The notes beneath the pieces were generated by a model. It was not told where the DNA came from and did not search any database. It worked only from the letters and a program-made list of their open reading frames with translations. Below are positions 36,691-50,300 of a stretch of DNA of 64,000 nucleotides, piece by piece. Source of the DNA: Owenia fusiformis. Taxonomy: Eukaryota; Annelida; Polychaeta; Sabellida; Oweniidae. The stretch covers positions 3,016,001 through 3,080,000 of the forward strand of contig CAIIXF020000002.1 of NCBI GenBank assembly GCA_903813345.2, in the 5' to 3' direction. Made by a program: the position numbers and the translations under genes. How positions within the stretch are numbered: the first letter of the stretch is position 1; every line of letters starts with the position of its first letter.

Positions 36691-38072
36691 ATCATAATAA
36701 CATTTGCTAAATCTTATAAATGCATGTTTTGCCTCAAATTATATTTTTGAATAGATAAATAGTATATATTACTGAAATTATATGCATGGAATCCCCAGTA
36801 ATGCATCAAATATAGACGTAATTGACTTTAAATTTGACCATAATCTTTATTTTGGCGTGTCACTTATATTCACTCCGTAGACCAAAATAAAATTTTGGAA
36901 ATGGAAAAGTCTCTAAATCTGCAGTAAAACCTCTAAATTTCCTCTTTTAGAGGCTTGCAAACTTATGAATTTAGATAGGATTAATTATCTGACTCTCCGC
37001 CAGGATATGCATCTAAAAAAAAGTACAGGTAATCTGAGATTCAGCCTGGAAGTTGAATCGGAATTTTCAATATTTTCCCCCGCCCGTCTGCACTGCTTCT
37101 CACTCTCAGTGCAGAAGCTTCTTAGGATCCAGGCCAAAGCCGTTGATAAGGAATCTGTATTGAATCTAGGAGTTGAGTCATCAGTTTTTTCTTCCTTGGC
37201 TTTAGAATCTTGATTTTTGTTATTTTTGATTTATTTTACGTATATCTCAAAAGCAAGTTAGAGCTGCAGAGGACATTAGGACATGTTTCGTCAACATTTT
37301 ATACCTTTATACCTTTACACCATTAGTTCTGGAAGAAGCATGATCCAGATCTTTTTGTGTTGTGTCTTACTAATTAATTTGGGGGGGGGGGGGTAGTTGT
37401 TTCATTATGGAGTAACTTTGACATTTAGGATCATACCTTGTTGGTTGCATGTTGCAGCCAGGATTTACCTGGGGGGAGCGGTTTTACCAAGGGGGACGTT
37501 TTTGCCGCGTTTTTGCCAAGGGGAGGGGGCTTTTTGACAGTTTTGGCAAAAAATCATTCGTAAAGTGCTCAGAATGGTGAAAAATTGTATGATTTTGAAA
37601 GAATTTCTGACCAAGGGGGGGGGGGAGCTGCCGCTCTTTCGTCTGAACCTTAAATTGAACTCAGGCCCCGATAATACTGCCAAAGATGAATGCTTTTAAA
37701 ACCACTTGAACTATTATGAATCTTTGTTATTTTGCAAATTTATTAAATGAATGTTCCTGCTTTTTCAGGAGAAGTTGATTATATTACAATGGTACATTTC
37801 ATGGAAAACAACGGGTGGAAAATCTACAAAACAACAAATCATCCTTTCTGAACAAAAGACAAATTACATCCAAATGAAAGGCTCAATATTTCATATGAGA
37901 AAGGGATATAATGCTTAATCACTGTTGAGTATGGAGAGACCTGGATTTAACATTGAAAAACATTGAAAAAGTGACATAGAATAAAATCTCCTGAAAGTTA
38001 AGATTTTGAGGAACTTGGAGTAGTCGCAAAATATAAAGTCTTATTTGAAGTGCACCAAAACAAAATTCCAAA
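36691..38072. other. Upstream region of BLTP1
   Basis: Contains a minus-strand open stretch at 37027-37234 (KAKEEKTDDSTPRFNTDSL; no ATG, weak boundaries), a poly-G run at 37381 and an inverted hAT-like MITE fragment at 37455-37640. A CTTTTTCAG acceptor before 37769 may open a 5' untranslated exon leading to the BLTP1 ATG; that leader has several upstream ATGs. Confidence 0.4.
37455..37640 (-). mobile_element. hAT-like MITE fragment, copy i
   Basis: Recognised by the inverted block CAGAATGGTGAAAAATTGTA and GATTTTGAAAGAA plus the G-rich end. Termini are eroded. Confidence 0.55.
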
Positions 38073-38307
38073 ATGGTGAAGATCAAATGCTTGACAAACA
38101 CGGAAACGTGTGAAACGAATCAGACATTCATACAACAGATTAATGACGAGCTGGAACCACTGAAAACGTCATTTATCTGGATGATGATCGCATTGATTGT
38201 CGCCATATTGTGGGTCCTCTACATCACTTACTATAATTCAAGGATGTTTGGCGCCCTTGTCAGTGTTATACTAAACAGATTTGTCAAAAAAGGACATATA
38301 CAATTTG
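38073..38307 (+). CDS. BLTP1: BLTP1 exon 1 (start, membrane anchor)
   Basis: ATG in good context (CCAAAATGG). Encodes the polar N-terminus, the transmembrane helix with ITYYNSR and the start of the lipid-transfer region. Donor GTAAGA, phase 1. Confidence 0.9.
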
Positions 38308-41300
38308 GTAAGAATTATTCACATTCTTCGTGATGTGGATTTTATATTATTGGGATGTTTCTTAGTTTCCCATAATGAATAAATTATAAATATTAAAACT
38401 GTTCTGTTTTAGGTGAATACATTGTAAAATTTTCCCCTCATAATATATTAACCCATGTGCCAGACGAAATTTATTGAGAAAATGATAAACATTTATAGTA
38501 CAGTATGTTGTAAGGAAATAGATAGAATATCATGTGAAGCTGAACGCACTTGATAAAGTGAGATTTGACAAAGATTATATTTTAGTACAACACTCCAGTC
38601 TAATGAATGCAATAAAAGTTCCATTTAGTTGTTTCAAATTTTCAGGTTCTTAGATTTTTTATATGACTGAGCCATAACTAAATAGTTTATACAAGAATAG
38701 TATTCAATTGTTTCAATGGTCAAGATATTTTATTTATTTTTAGGTTCACTTTCATTTTCTGTGTTGACTGGGAAGGTTATGTTCCGAGACGTTCGTTATA
38801 TAACAGAAGACTTTGCTATAAGAGCCTTAGATGGTTGGATGATATTTATGTGGTGGCGTCCTTATGTATATAAAGATATTGGTGAAGGTAAGAATAGACC
38901 AAGACTTTGTGTAAATATTGCCTCACCTACGTAGCTATGAGACAACAGAGACATCCAAAATGTTTTTCCATGGGCATAATTGAGATGCATGTGAGGCAAA
39001 CGCTTTACCAAAATGTAAAAGAATTTTTTTTTTGTTATTACATGGACTGAAACTGTGTCCAATTGTATATGTCCCATCATTGATTTAGCATCCTATTTGG
39101 CTAAATACTTTGTCTTGCCTTTTTAAGTTTGCCTCTCCTGAAAATGTCAAGATGAGTGCTATTCTATTTTCTAAATGTCAAAGTGGGTGCAACACTATTT
39201 TCAACATGACAAAGTTGGTGCAACACTATTTTCAAAATGACAGAGTGGGTGCAACACTCTTTTCAAAATGATAGAGTGGGTGCAACACTATTTTCAAAAT
39301 GACAAAGCGGGTGCAACACTTTTAAACGTGACAACGTGGGTGCAACACTATTTTCAAAATGACAGAGTGGGTACAACACTATTTTCAAAATGACAAAGTG
39401 GGTGCAACACTATTTTCAAAGTTACAAAGTGGGTACAACACTATTTTCAAAATGACAAAGTGGGTGCAACACTATTTTCAAAATGACAAAGTGGGTGCAA
39501 CACTATTTTCAAAATGCCAAAGTGGGTGCAACACTATTTTCAAAAAAGTGGGTGTAATTTTATTCATTTTTCTTTTCAGATCATAGTCATTTAGACACGA
39601 GGCTCAATGTACTAATGACAGGTTTTGAGCTCCATGTATATAATAGGTAAGAACATTAACACCATTATATAATTATGAACATGCAAGTTAGAATTTACAT
39701 TATTCCCTTCATAACAAAGTAAAAACTATTCTCTAAAAATCTTATTTTCTTCAAAATATATTTCTCTTCAAAACAAAATTCTGTTTCCTTGAAAAAAATG
39801 TCCCTTAATGGACTCACCTATTTTTATGTCACCATCAGAAGTAATGAAATATTGTTATAGTCTCCAACCTTTTTGTGGACGGCGTTCGGCATCTGTAACA
39901 AATGACAGGTGGTGCCATTTAGCATGCTAATGCCTTGTTATGTTTTACACTCTCTATGACTCTTTTTTCCTTATGTTTTTTACCTTGTAATGTTGATTTT
40001 AGGTCAGAGCACTATATACGAATAGAGAAGTTGTTTGGTTTGGATCAACTGATGAATCTAGCAAAAACTGAAGAAACAGAATCTGAAAATAAAAAGTAGG
40101 TGACTAGTTATTTTTTGGCTCTTCGCTATTGGAATTATCCAATTATTAAATTATTTGTACACTACTACATCCAGTAGATGTACAACATTAAAATAGACAA
40201 TTATAAACCTGTCCATGGTGTTAATATTGATATATTTTTTTACAGTTGCAATTTTTTGTAATTTGACTAAGGGGGAAGAGGGGTCAGTTTTTAAAAAAAT
40301 CTAGGAGGGTCCTTTGACAATGTTGACCCCAAATCACTTCAAAAATGCTCAAAATGGTGAAAAACTGCATGATTTTGGAACCCATTGGCTATGTGTACAA
40401 GCCTGGGTGTATTGCATTCAATACATGTACATTCATAATTCCATCATGTGTATTTATGTTGCTTTTCAGTGGGAATAAAATGACTCCAAGTCAAATACAA
40501 CAACAACAACAACAAAACAAATGGCATTGGAGAGACCTGATTCCTGTCATTAAGGTGGACATTGAAGAGGTACTGCTCATCTTAAAACTTTTTCTACAGC
40601 CTTATAGCTTCAATAGTTTAAATTGAATCCTTTATTGATGTGAATTTATATTTCTTTTGGTTGCTATTTAATTTGTACTTATTTGTATTTTACTTGCACC
40701 CAGGTGCTATTTTTTGCACCCAGTTGATGATTTAACTATTTTTTTTACCTAAAAAACAATCTAAAATCATTTTCCAATAAATTTCTAGTTTTTGATGTCT
40801 ATTTTAGGGAAAGTTTGTGTTTGGAAATCACCTAGTCCCTACCTGTCTGTCATTCAACTTCAAGGTTGCTCATATCATGTAAGTAGAATTTATTTTAAAG
40901 TCACATCCAGTGATAATTTATTTGATTATTTATAATTGCATACAATTAACAAGAAGCAAGGTTAAAGGCAGTATCAGATTTAGCAAGATGGCACTGCGTT
41001 AAATTTTTTTAATTTTGGAATATTTTAGGCTCAACTCATTCCTTGTAAAGTCTATTTTCCCAAATATCTACAAAGTGTATACTTTATTTGAGGAAGATTT
41101 TTAAAATAATGCATTCATTTTTCCCATTTTTGCACTTTGAAAAACAATTTGATCAATCTTTTGGGAGATATTATATTTGAGATTGTAGGGAACAATAGTT
41201 GGTCAACTGTATATGTTGCTTGCAATTTTAACACCCCCTAATCCCATATTATTAAGGAGGGGGGACTCCGCCAGTGATCTTAAGCATCATCATTGTCTCA

Positions 41301-44300
41301 TTCATCTCTCCTTACTGTTGATTCATTCAGCAAAGCAATAAGTCTCTCTTGATACTGTTTTATTATTTGATAATGTGATAATTGTGGATTCAACTGAGCT
41401 TTCCCTGTTGGAGCTTGAGTTTGCTGTGCCACATCCTGTGACCCCATTATCACTTGAAGAATGATTTCTTCATCATTAATTTGACTTGGTTTAACATATA
41501 TCATAGCCTCAGGATATGGATCAAAATCAGGGGTTGAAGACCAGGTCTTTATTTTGTTGTTCATTTCTGGAATCATATATACAATATCAGCAGCATGTCC
41601 ATGCTCTTGCAGAGCTTCTAGCTGCTTAACCGTGCCATCGATTGCATCCTTGTCAAATTGTAGATCAGCCAAATAGCCTATTTTACTCTTAAAAGCTGCA
41701 TTGCCCATAGTAGTTAGCTTTTCATTTAGTGCTTTGAAGTGGGCTTTGATTTTTGTTTCAACGGCTTTTTGATCTGCATCAAGTTTCGATCTGCATTCTT
41801 CTATATTTTTTTCGAAATCATTTTTTTGGACGTGAGTTCTTTGAATTCTGTCTTCGTACTTTGCCGATCTTTGCTTACCAATGTCAATTACTGATCTCAA
41901 GTTCTTCAAATTCGCTTTCGCAGTTTGTTCAATGTCGTTTAATGGATGACCTTGGTGTTCAAGAGCAAAACAGTCCTGGCAGATAAGACATTGATCTTTA
42001 GTACAAAAGTACTTGAGGGGTTCTTTGGTATGTACTTGACAGTACAAAGTTCTTTTCGATAGCATGTCCATAGCAGCTCTAGTATCTTGTATGGTATCTC
42101 CGTTTATCTGGAATACATTGTGCGATTTTGTTGAATGTAACAATTTGTGTGTACGACCGCATCCTTTGCATAACTTCTCATTACATTCAATACATTTTAA
42201 AATAGCAGGCACATTCTCATCTTCCTGAAGACAGATATCGCAGTTCATTATAACTCTTGATGATGATGATGATAATGATAGGTCCTTAACAGCATCCAAT
42301 ACAGAACTAGCAAAACAGTTCACCTTCAGTCCTGCAGCCCCTTCATCAGGTATAGGGCAAGAGTCCCTGCATATTGGGCAGGGAAATTCCTTATCCTGAT
42401 ATTTGTCCATTGTGCTCTGTATACATTTCCTGCAGTAACTATGCATACATGGCAGCGATCTAGGATCATCAAGAATTTCCATGCATATAGCGCATTTTAC
42501 TGAGTCAATAAGTGGATCTATTTTCTGTTTAGCTGTCGCCATATTTTGCACTTATTATAAAAAGTCTAATTATTGTATCAGTAAGAATTCATATACTGTT
42601 ACAATACTGTTAAGTTGATCATTCAACTTCCTGTCATAACTTATCACTGAGTCTATCAGAAGTGTTTCCTTTAAAGGCACAGCGTTATCTTTTATTAACC
42701 TCCTAGTTATCAGGTTATAGAATAATACAAGATAGCCCTAGTTTTTTTAACCAATAGGGTGATGTTATTGAGTTGGCTGTCAAGTTTTGTCAAGTAGCTC
42801 TGAGAAATCCGGATAAAGTTTACTCGGTATGTGCTGACATCTTTAAATGAGTGCAGTTATAAATGTACTTTTATTTTATTTTACAATAATCAAAACCTAT
42901 GGACTTGTAAAAATATTGTATACTTGGACCCAATCGATGACTCATACACCAACTTGAAAGAAATATGAAAAAAACTAAAGTATATGATATTTTGCACCCA
43001 GTTAAAAATCCAATCGAAAATCTACCATAACTCATAAACTTTTGGTATGCAAATTTAAATTAAATTGAATGAAATGCATGTAGATAAAAAATTGTATTTC
43101 TAGGTACACTACAAAACCAGCTTCAACCCCATTTGATCATTTTATGCACATAGTCAACTGTAAAGCTGAAAGTCTGAGAATTATGTTGGTACCAAGTCCT
43201 AAATATGTGGGAGCCACAGATGAGTGAGTAGGCCATGGTCTTATTATTGGAAAATAATTATTGATGGGGGGGGGGGGCTTGAAATTAAAAAAGAAATTAT
43301 GCTCAGAGGATTCAATAGATTATGGTTTAACACTTACATGTAAGTAATGACCAATACACAGCAAACATTTCTCAAGGTCAATTTAATCTTGATATCAAGC
43401 TTGATTCAACATAAAAAACCTCAATCCTAAATCAACCTTAAAATCAATCTTGATTCAATATTGATATCCTCAACATTGAATCAAGCCTGAAAATCAACAT
43501 TGAATCAAGCTTGATGTCAAGCTTAAATTAAACCTGATTTGAATCAACATTGATTCAAACCTAAATCAATCTTGATTCAACATTGATATCCTCATCCTTG
43601 AATCAAGCCTGAAAAATCGACACTGGATTGAGCTTGATGTCAAGCTTAAATTGTCCCTGGGCTGAATCAGCATTGATTCAAGCCTGAATCTAGCTTGATT
43701 TAATACTGAATCAACCCAAGGGCAATTATGGCTTTATCATTATTTATGCTTATCTGAGAAAATCAATGTTAAAGCAATGTTGATTTTTCATTGAATCAAC
43801 ACTTAGAAATGTTTGCTGTGTAATTCACATTGCATTTACTTAGTTACTTCAAAAATCATCATTCTTAGGAATTGGATTGCGATGCATGTGTATGTGTATA
43901 TATATATGTATAATCCAGGGTTTTCTTGGGTTATTTGAAATATGTGCTAAAAGATAAATGCTTTGATAAATCTGTTTCCCGGTTTTTATTACATGTAGTT
44001 TTGTCAATTTAAAGGTCCCATATATTATCGAAAAAATTAATTTTTAATCTTATTTATAATATTCTGTATTACTTATCAAAAAAATTTTGAAGTTAGAGAA
44101 AAATACAACATTCAGCTTATAGATGTGACACAATGGAGTCATATAATGTATAAGTGAAATATGTGTAAATAAAGTAACAATGTATTGTAACTAAAATACA
44201 TGTTGTAAGTAAAAATGTATTGAATTGCCATGTATTTAATTTGAAAACAATTAGATGTAATGTATTTCAAGTTTTCAACATATAATTTTTTTTGAAAAAC

Positions 44301-47300
44301 TATTTCAATACTTTCAGGCCTCCACGGTACATGGGAGAGGGTTATGTTGTGTTGAAGTCAAATGATGTTGACATCAATTATTATATGGATGAAGCAGGTA
44401 TATACATTTATTGTTTTTATGATTACATGGGAGAGGGTTATGTTGTGTTGAAGTCAAATGATGTTGACATCAATTATTATATGGATGAAGCAGGTATATA
44501 CATTTATCGTATGATCTGTAAAATGAAGCCCTCTGATTGGTCAGATCTTGTGCTGTACCAATCTGTATTGCTACTGAGATTGTTCCTGTTGATCATCTCG
44601 CGTCGCAATACAGAAAATATTGGTACGGAGGGGACGATCTCAGTAGCATGCAATACAGAGGATCACACGATAAAAACGTTATTGAATGATTTGAAGTGCA
44701 ATACAGGATATATTCTGTCTCGATATTCTGTATTGGCACTCGACTTCGTCTCGTACAAATACAGAATTTCTCGACCAGAATATATCCTGTATTGCACTTC
44801 AAATCATTCAATAACTTATATTATTGTTCTAAGATTTAACATCTATTACATTCACTTTCCTCTTGTTTTACAAGCCAATATAAGCTATACTTTGTGTTTT
44901 AAGTGAGGTAAATCATGAGGACCCTAATGTTTCAGTGTTTGTTTAATAGTGAGATTACTAGGGAGTAGAACATTAAAGTGGCTGGGATTGGATGTCTTGG
45001 AATTAGCAATTTAATCATAAAAAGTGACACAGAATCTTTAAAGTCACAAGATCACAGAATCTTTAAATCAGAAAATCAAAAAATTCTAAAGTTACAAATT
45101 CAAAAAGTACATAATGGCACAAAATCATAGAATATGAACCTCACAGAATCACATAATCGTTCTGTCACGAAATCCTAAATCTTCATTATTCCAGGGCTGG
45201 TCCCCTATGAGCCTGAGGTTGTACAGCTGGTGGGAGGAGAGGCAGTCATGAGGCCCACGTGGCCAATCTGGGGGGTGAACGTCAAATGTGGGAAGGGGAC
45301 AGATATCAGTTATGGACCCTGGGCTGACAGGCAAAGGTAAGTTTACATGTACAAGGGCTGATCAAAAAGTTTCTTACCATTGGCTCTAGATTTTATATAA
45401 TATGAGGAGTTGGATGCTCAAACTTGCACATAAGACAGAGTAGTAAGTTTGCTTGAGACTGTCTGAGTTTCATTTAAATTGGTTCATTGGTAGTGACACA
45501 GAGTCAATACATATTTTCAATATTGTAATTTGACTGACGCAACTTAATATTTTTAGTGTGCCACTGATATAAAAGTGTACGTCTGAATAATAAATAAATA
45601 AATAAATAAATAAGAGATTGGTCAATATGAATTCATTAAAGTCTCTATTTCGATATTAATATTGATGTCCTTTGCACAGAATGTTATGCTGTGTTTTGAT
45701 CAATCCTTCCACTTTTTTTTGACTTCTAAGACAATTGAGCTAGGGAGACCAGGGAAATGAATAGTTCCCCTCATTTGACTTCAGAATGAATTTTATAATA
45801 GGCATTAGGGAATGTGTTTTTAATTTCATAGAATCATTATGAAATGTGTTTACAATTTCAGAGATGCATTCTGAAATGTGTTTACACTTTCAGAGAAGCT
45901 TTATAGAATGTGTTTATAATTTCAGAGAAGCATTATGGAAGGTGTTCTTTCCGTCTGACTACCAAGATATGACAGTAACAGAGCTAGCAGAACCTGGACA
46001 ATTAAGACAGCATCGTTCATTTGACTTCAGAATGAATATAATTTCTGATTCTACCATAGATATTTTATTCACTAAAAACAAGGTAGGATCCCTCTTGACT
46101 GAGCACTCTTTAAATCAAGGAAAATTCAGCTTTCACAATATCTTCACATTTTACGTTTCAGAAAACGCAAGCCATTCACACAAAAACAGATACTAAGCTT
46201 GTATTCACAAATGCAAATTTCGGCAGTTCGCTACCGGATTAACCTACTATTTTATGACCAACTCATTTAAATATGAGTGGAATAGTGACAGGTATTATTC
46301 ATATTTAAATGAGTTGCCCATAAAACAGTAGGTTAATCTGATAGCCGACAGCAGAGTTGCATATGCAAATTGCAAACTTGGAATCCATGAATTTCATTAA
46401 TTCACATTTTTGAATGATTCACATTTTCACATTTCAGGAAACACAGGCCATTCATATGAACACTGGGGCTGGTTCATACGTTGAAGTTACAATTCCTTGG
46501 ATCATAAAAGAACAAGGCTATACGAGTAAAATCAATGGACAACTCTTACATTTAGACGCAACAACTAGTTCGAGGTTCCGGTCTTTCATTGAATGCGAAA
46601 CACTGGAGGTAATTTCTCTTATAACATGTAGCTAATCTTCTCTACATGTAGATGTATACAGCAAAACACATTGAATTCACTGGACGAATTTTAACAGATT
46701 TTACATTTGTGTTTTTTTTACACGTTCATGTTATTGTGATTGTCGCAAGTGTCCGTTTTACAGTATATTGTGATATTTTTTATAGTTTGATGTGAAGGCG
46801 GTCTACCCCAAAGTACATAATAGTCACCAGGACTGGCACATTGACTTCAAAGCCTGCAAAGCTACAGTCTTCCTTATATTCTATATTGTTATATTATTTA
46901 TAGTTTGATGTGAAGGCGGTCTACCCCAAAGTACATAATAGTCACCAGGACTGGCACATTGACTTTAAAGCCTGCAAAGCTACAGTCTTCCTTATATTCT
47001 ATATTGTTATATTATTTATAGTTTGATGTGAAGGCGGTCTACCCCAAAGTACATAATAGTCACCAGGACTGGCACATTGACTTTAAAGCCTGCAAAGCTA
47101 CAGTCTTCCTTATATTCTATATTGTTATATTATTTATAGTTTGATGTGAAGGCGGTCTACCCCAAAGTACATAATAGTCACCAGGACTGGCACATTGACT
47201 TCAAAGCCTGCAAAGCTACAGTCTTCCTTATATTCTATATTGTTATATTATTTATAGTTTGATGTGAAGGCGGTCTACCCCAAAGTACATAATAGTCACC

Positions 47301-50300
47301 AGGACTGGCACATTGACTTCAAAGCTTGTAAAGCTACAGTCTTCCTTATATTCTATATTGTTATATTATTTTTAGTTTGATGTGAAGGCGGTCTACCCCA
47401 AAGTACATAATAGTCATCAGGACTGGCACATTGACTTCAAAGCCTGCAAAGCTACAGTCTTCCTTATATTCTATATTGTTATATTATTTATAGTTTGATG
47501 TGAAGGCGGTCTACCCCAAAGTACATAATAGTCACCAGGACTGGCACATTGACTTCAAAGCTTGTAAAGCTACAGTCTTCCTTATATTCTATATTGTTAT
47601 ATTATTTATAGTTTGATGTGAAGGCGGTCTACCCCAAAGTACATAATAGTCACCAGGACTGGCACATTGACTTTAAAGCCTGCAAAGCTACAGTCTTCCT
47701 TATATTCTATATTGTTATATTATTTATAGTTTGATGTGAAGGCGGTCTACCCCAAAGTACATAATAGTCACCAGGACTGGCACATTGACTTTAAAGCCTG
47801 CAAAGCTACAGTCTTCCTTATATTCTATATTGTTATATTATTTATAGTTTGATGTGAAGGCGGTCTACCCCAAAGTACATAATAGTCACCAGGACTGGCA
47901 CATTGACTTCAAAGCCTGCAAAGCTACAGTCTTCCTTATATTCTATATTGTTATATTATTTATAGTTTGATGTGAAGGCGGTCTACCCCAAAGTACATAA
48001 TAGTCACCAGGACTGGCACATTGACTTTAAAGCCTGCAAAGCTACAGTCTTCCTTATATTCTATATTGTTATATTATTTATAGTTTGATGTGAAGGCGGT
48101 CTACCCCAAAGTACATAATAGTCACCAGGACTGGCACATTGACTTCAAAGCTTGTAAAGCTACAGTCTTCCTTATATTCTACCACAAAACATTTATCCAA
48201 GGTAATAATTAGAGCTACTGATTAAAAATAAAAAGGAATTAAATGTAGAGGATATTTCTTATATCAACTAGATATAAGTATCAATTTAGGGGATTCTTTC
48301 AAGGATTGAAATCTCCGTCTCAGTATTGATTTTAAAGATTTTAATTTTATTAATTTCTATTCTGATAATGATATAAGTAATGTGTAATTGAACCAAAATG
48401 AAAATTAAAAAAAACGAGACAAGATCTGTTACATTTTATCCCATAGACCTGGCATGTAAGCTTTTTAGGGCCACAAAAAAGTATTCCATTTGTCTGTTTC
48501 AGATCTGATCAAAGATTGGTCGTCAAAAACGAGACGAGATTTATTGCATTTTATCCCATACACTTGGCATGTAAGCTTTTTAGGGCCACACAAAAGTATT
48601 TCATTTATCTGTTTCAGATCTGATCGAAGATTGGTCATCAAAAACGAGACAAGATTTATTGCATTTTATCCCATACACCTGGCATGTTAGTTTGATAATT
48701 CAGGACTTTGAGCTAATTACAATGACGAATGAGTACAATTGGATTGACTGCTCATCGCATAACCAGGAAAATAGTAAGTAATATTTCATATGTAAATTTC
48801 TTTAATTTTTAATTCTTAATTGCCTTTTAATTTGGCAGTTTGACCAATCAATAAGATATGAAGGCTAGCTAGGAAGTCATGTGGCCAGGTTTCTCTTGGT
48901 ATTTCACTAATTAGCAATGTGTAACCAAATTTGAATGCAAATTGTCATTTGATATTTTTTCAGACCACATAGCATTCGCTGGTGACACATTTGACCTTAC
49001 CTTTAAACTGCCATACACAGACTTCATGCCTCCTACAGTTCCACTGAAGTTCTTCATAAGGGTAAGTTACATTGTCATGGATCTTATGAAGGGATATTAT
49101 AATGTTGCATGCATGGGGAGCTTGTTGATATAAGGTATAGGGTAACTAACCATTTTAGATCAATCTCATCCTTCAACCAATTCTTGGCAGTTCAAGAATC
49201 TGTTAATGAATTATTCTTGAATAATTCTGGAATCGTTTTTTTTTTTTTTTTTTTTATTAAGAAATATTTATTGCTTCATAAAAATATCATAATATAAATC
49301 CCTTCAGTCGCCCGAAGGCATTATAGAAGGGTACATTAATAGCACAAAATACAAAATTATGATTAGGTCAAGGGGTTCACTCTGCACTTGTGGTTGGCCA
49401 TGGGGTGGAAATATTAAGTGTGGATAATATAAAATAAAGTATAGTATATAGTATGTAGGGAGGGGAAAACGTTATAGGTTCATTTCAATGAATTCAGCGA
49501 TTGAGGTTTGGAGATGTGAATTTAGATCAAGGGAAATATTGTCAGAGCCATGTTTCATTAAGTAAAGGAGATCATTCTGAGTTAAATGTTTATCTGATAG
49601 TCCAGTTATATTAATAATATCAGTTTTTAATTTTGTTATCTTTTCTTTAATAAGGGGACACTGAAAGAAGAAGTGTTTTTCTGTCTGGGGGGCTCCACAT
49701 TTACAGTTTGGATTCTCAACATAAGTAAAGTTGTGAGCATAAAGTTGGGCTTTGAAAAGAAGATCAGCTCTAAATTGGTTAATCAAAATTTCATGAGATC
49801 TTTTTAGATTGAGTTTGGAGGTGCTAATAAAACTTTCTTGGTTTTTAAACAAAATCTTTTGGTGTTTTTTAAAGGATTGGAGAGTTTTCAAATTACGTAA
49901 TCGTTTTGGTAGTCGTGACCAGTTTGATATTGCTGATGGAACTGATGAATTCAAGAACCTCTTTGAGCACCTGGTTGGTAAATTAAAGTCAGATCTATCA
50001 CGCAGATTGCGTGTTCCCTGATTTTTGAATTTATCAAAAATTTCATCTAAAAAGAGTGGATTTGGACCATTTACAACTTTAAACATAAAGTTGTTAATTT
50101 GCATTTTTCTTCTTGTGTCTAGAGAAGGCCATTGAAGGAGATTCAAAACTTTATCAGTATTACTGCCATGAAGACAACCAGAGCACAAAAGAGCAGCCTG
50201 ATAATAAATTTGATCAAGTCTATTTAGAAGATATTTTGATGCAGTGTTAAAAATAGCAGTACCATAATCAAAATGAGGTCTTATAAATGAGTTGAAAAGC

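Noticed and set aside
46786-48083. Twelve BLTP1 exons joined in series (a repeat-domain protein)
   Set aside because: The copies have no donors and read into a stop at each junction, so serial inclusion is not possible by normal splicing.
46786-48201. CRISPR-like array
   Set aside because: Repeats are contiguous with no unique spacers and are copies of a eukaryotic exon.
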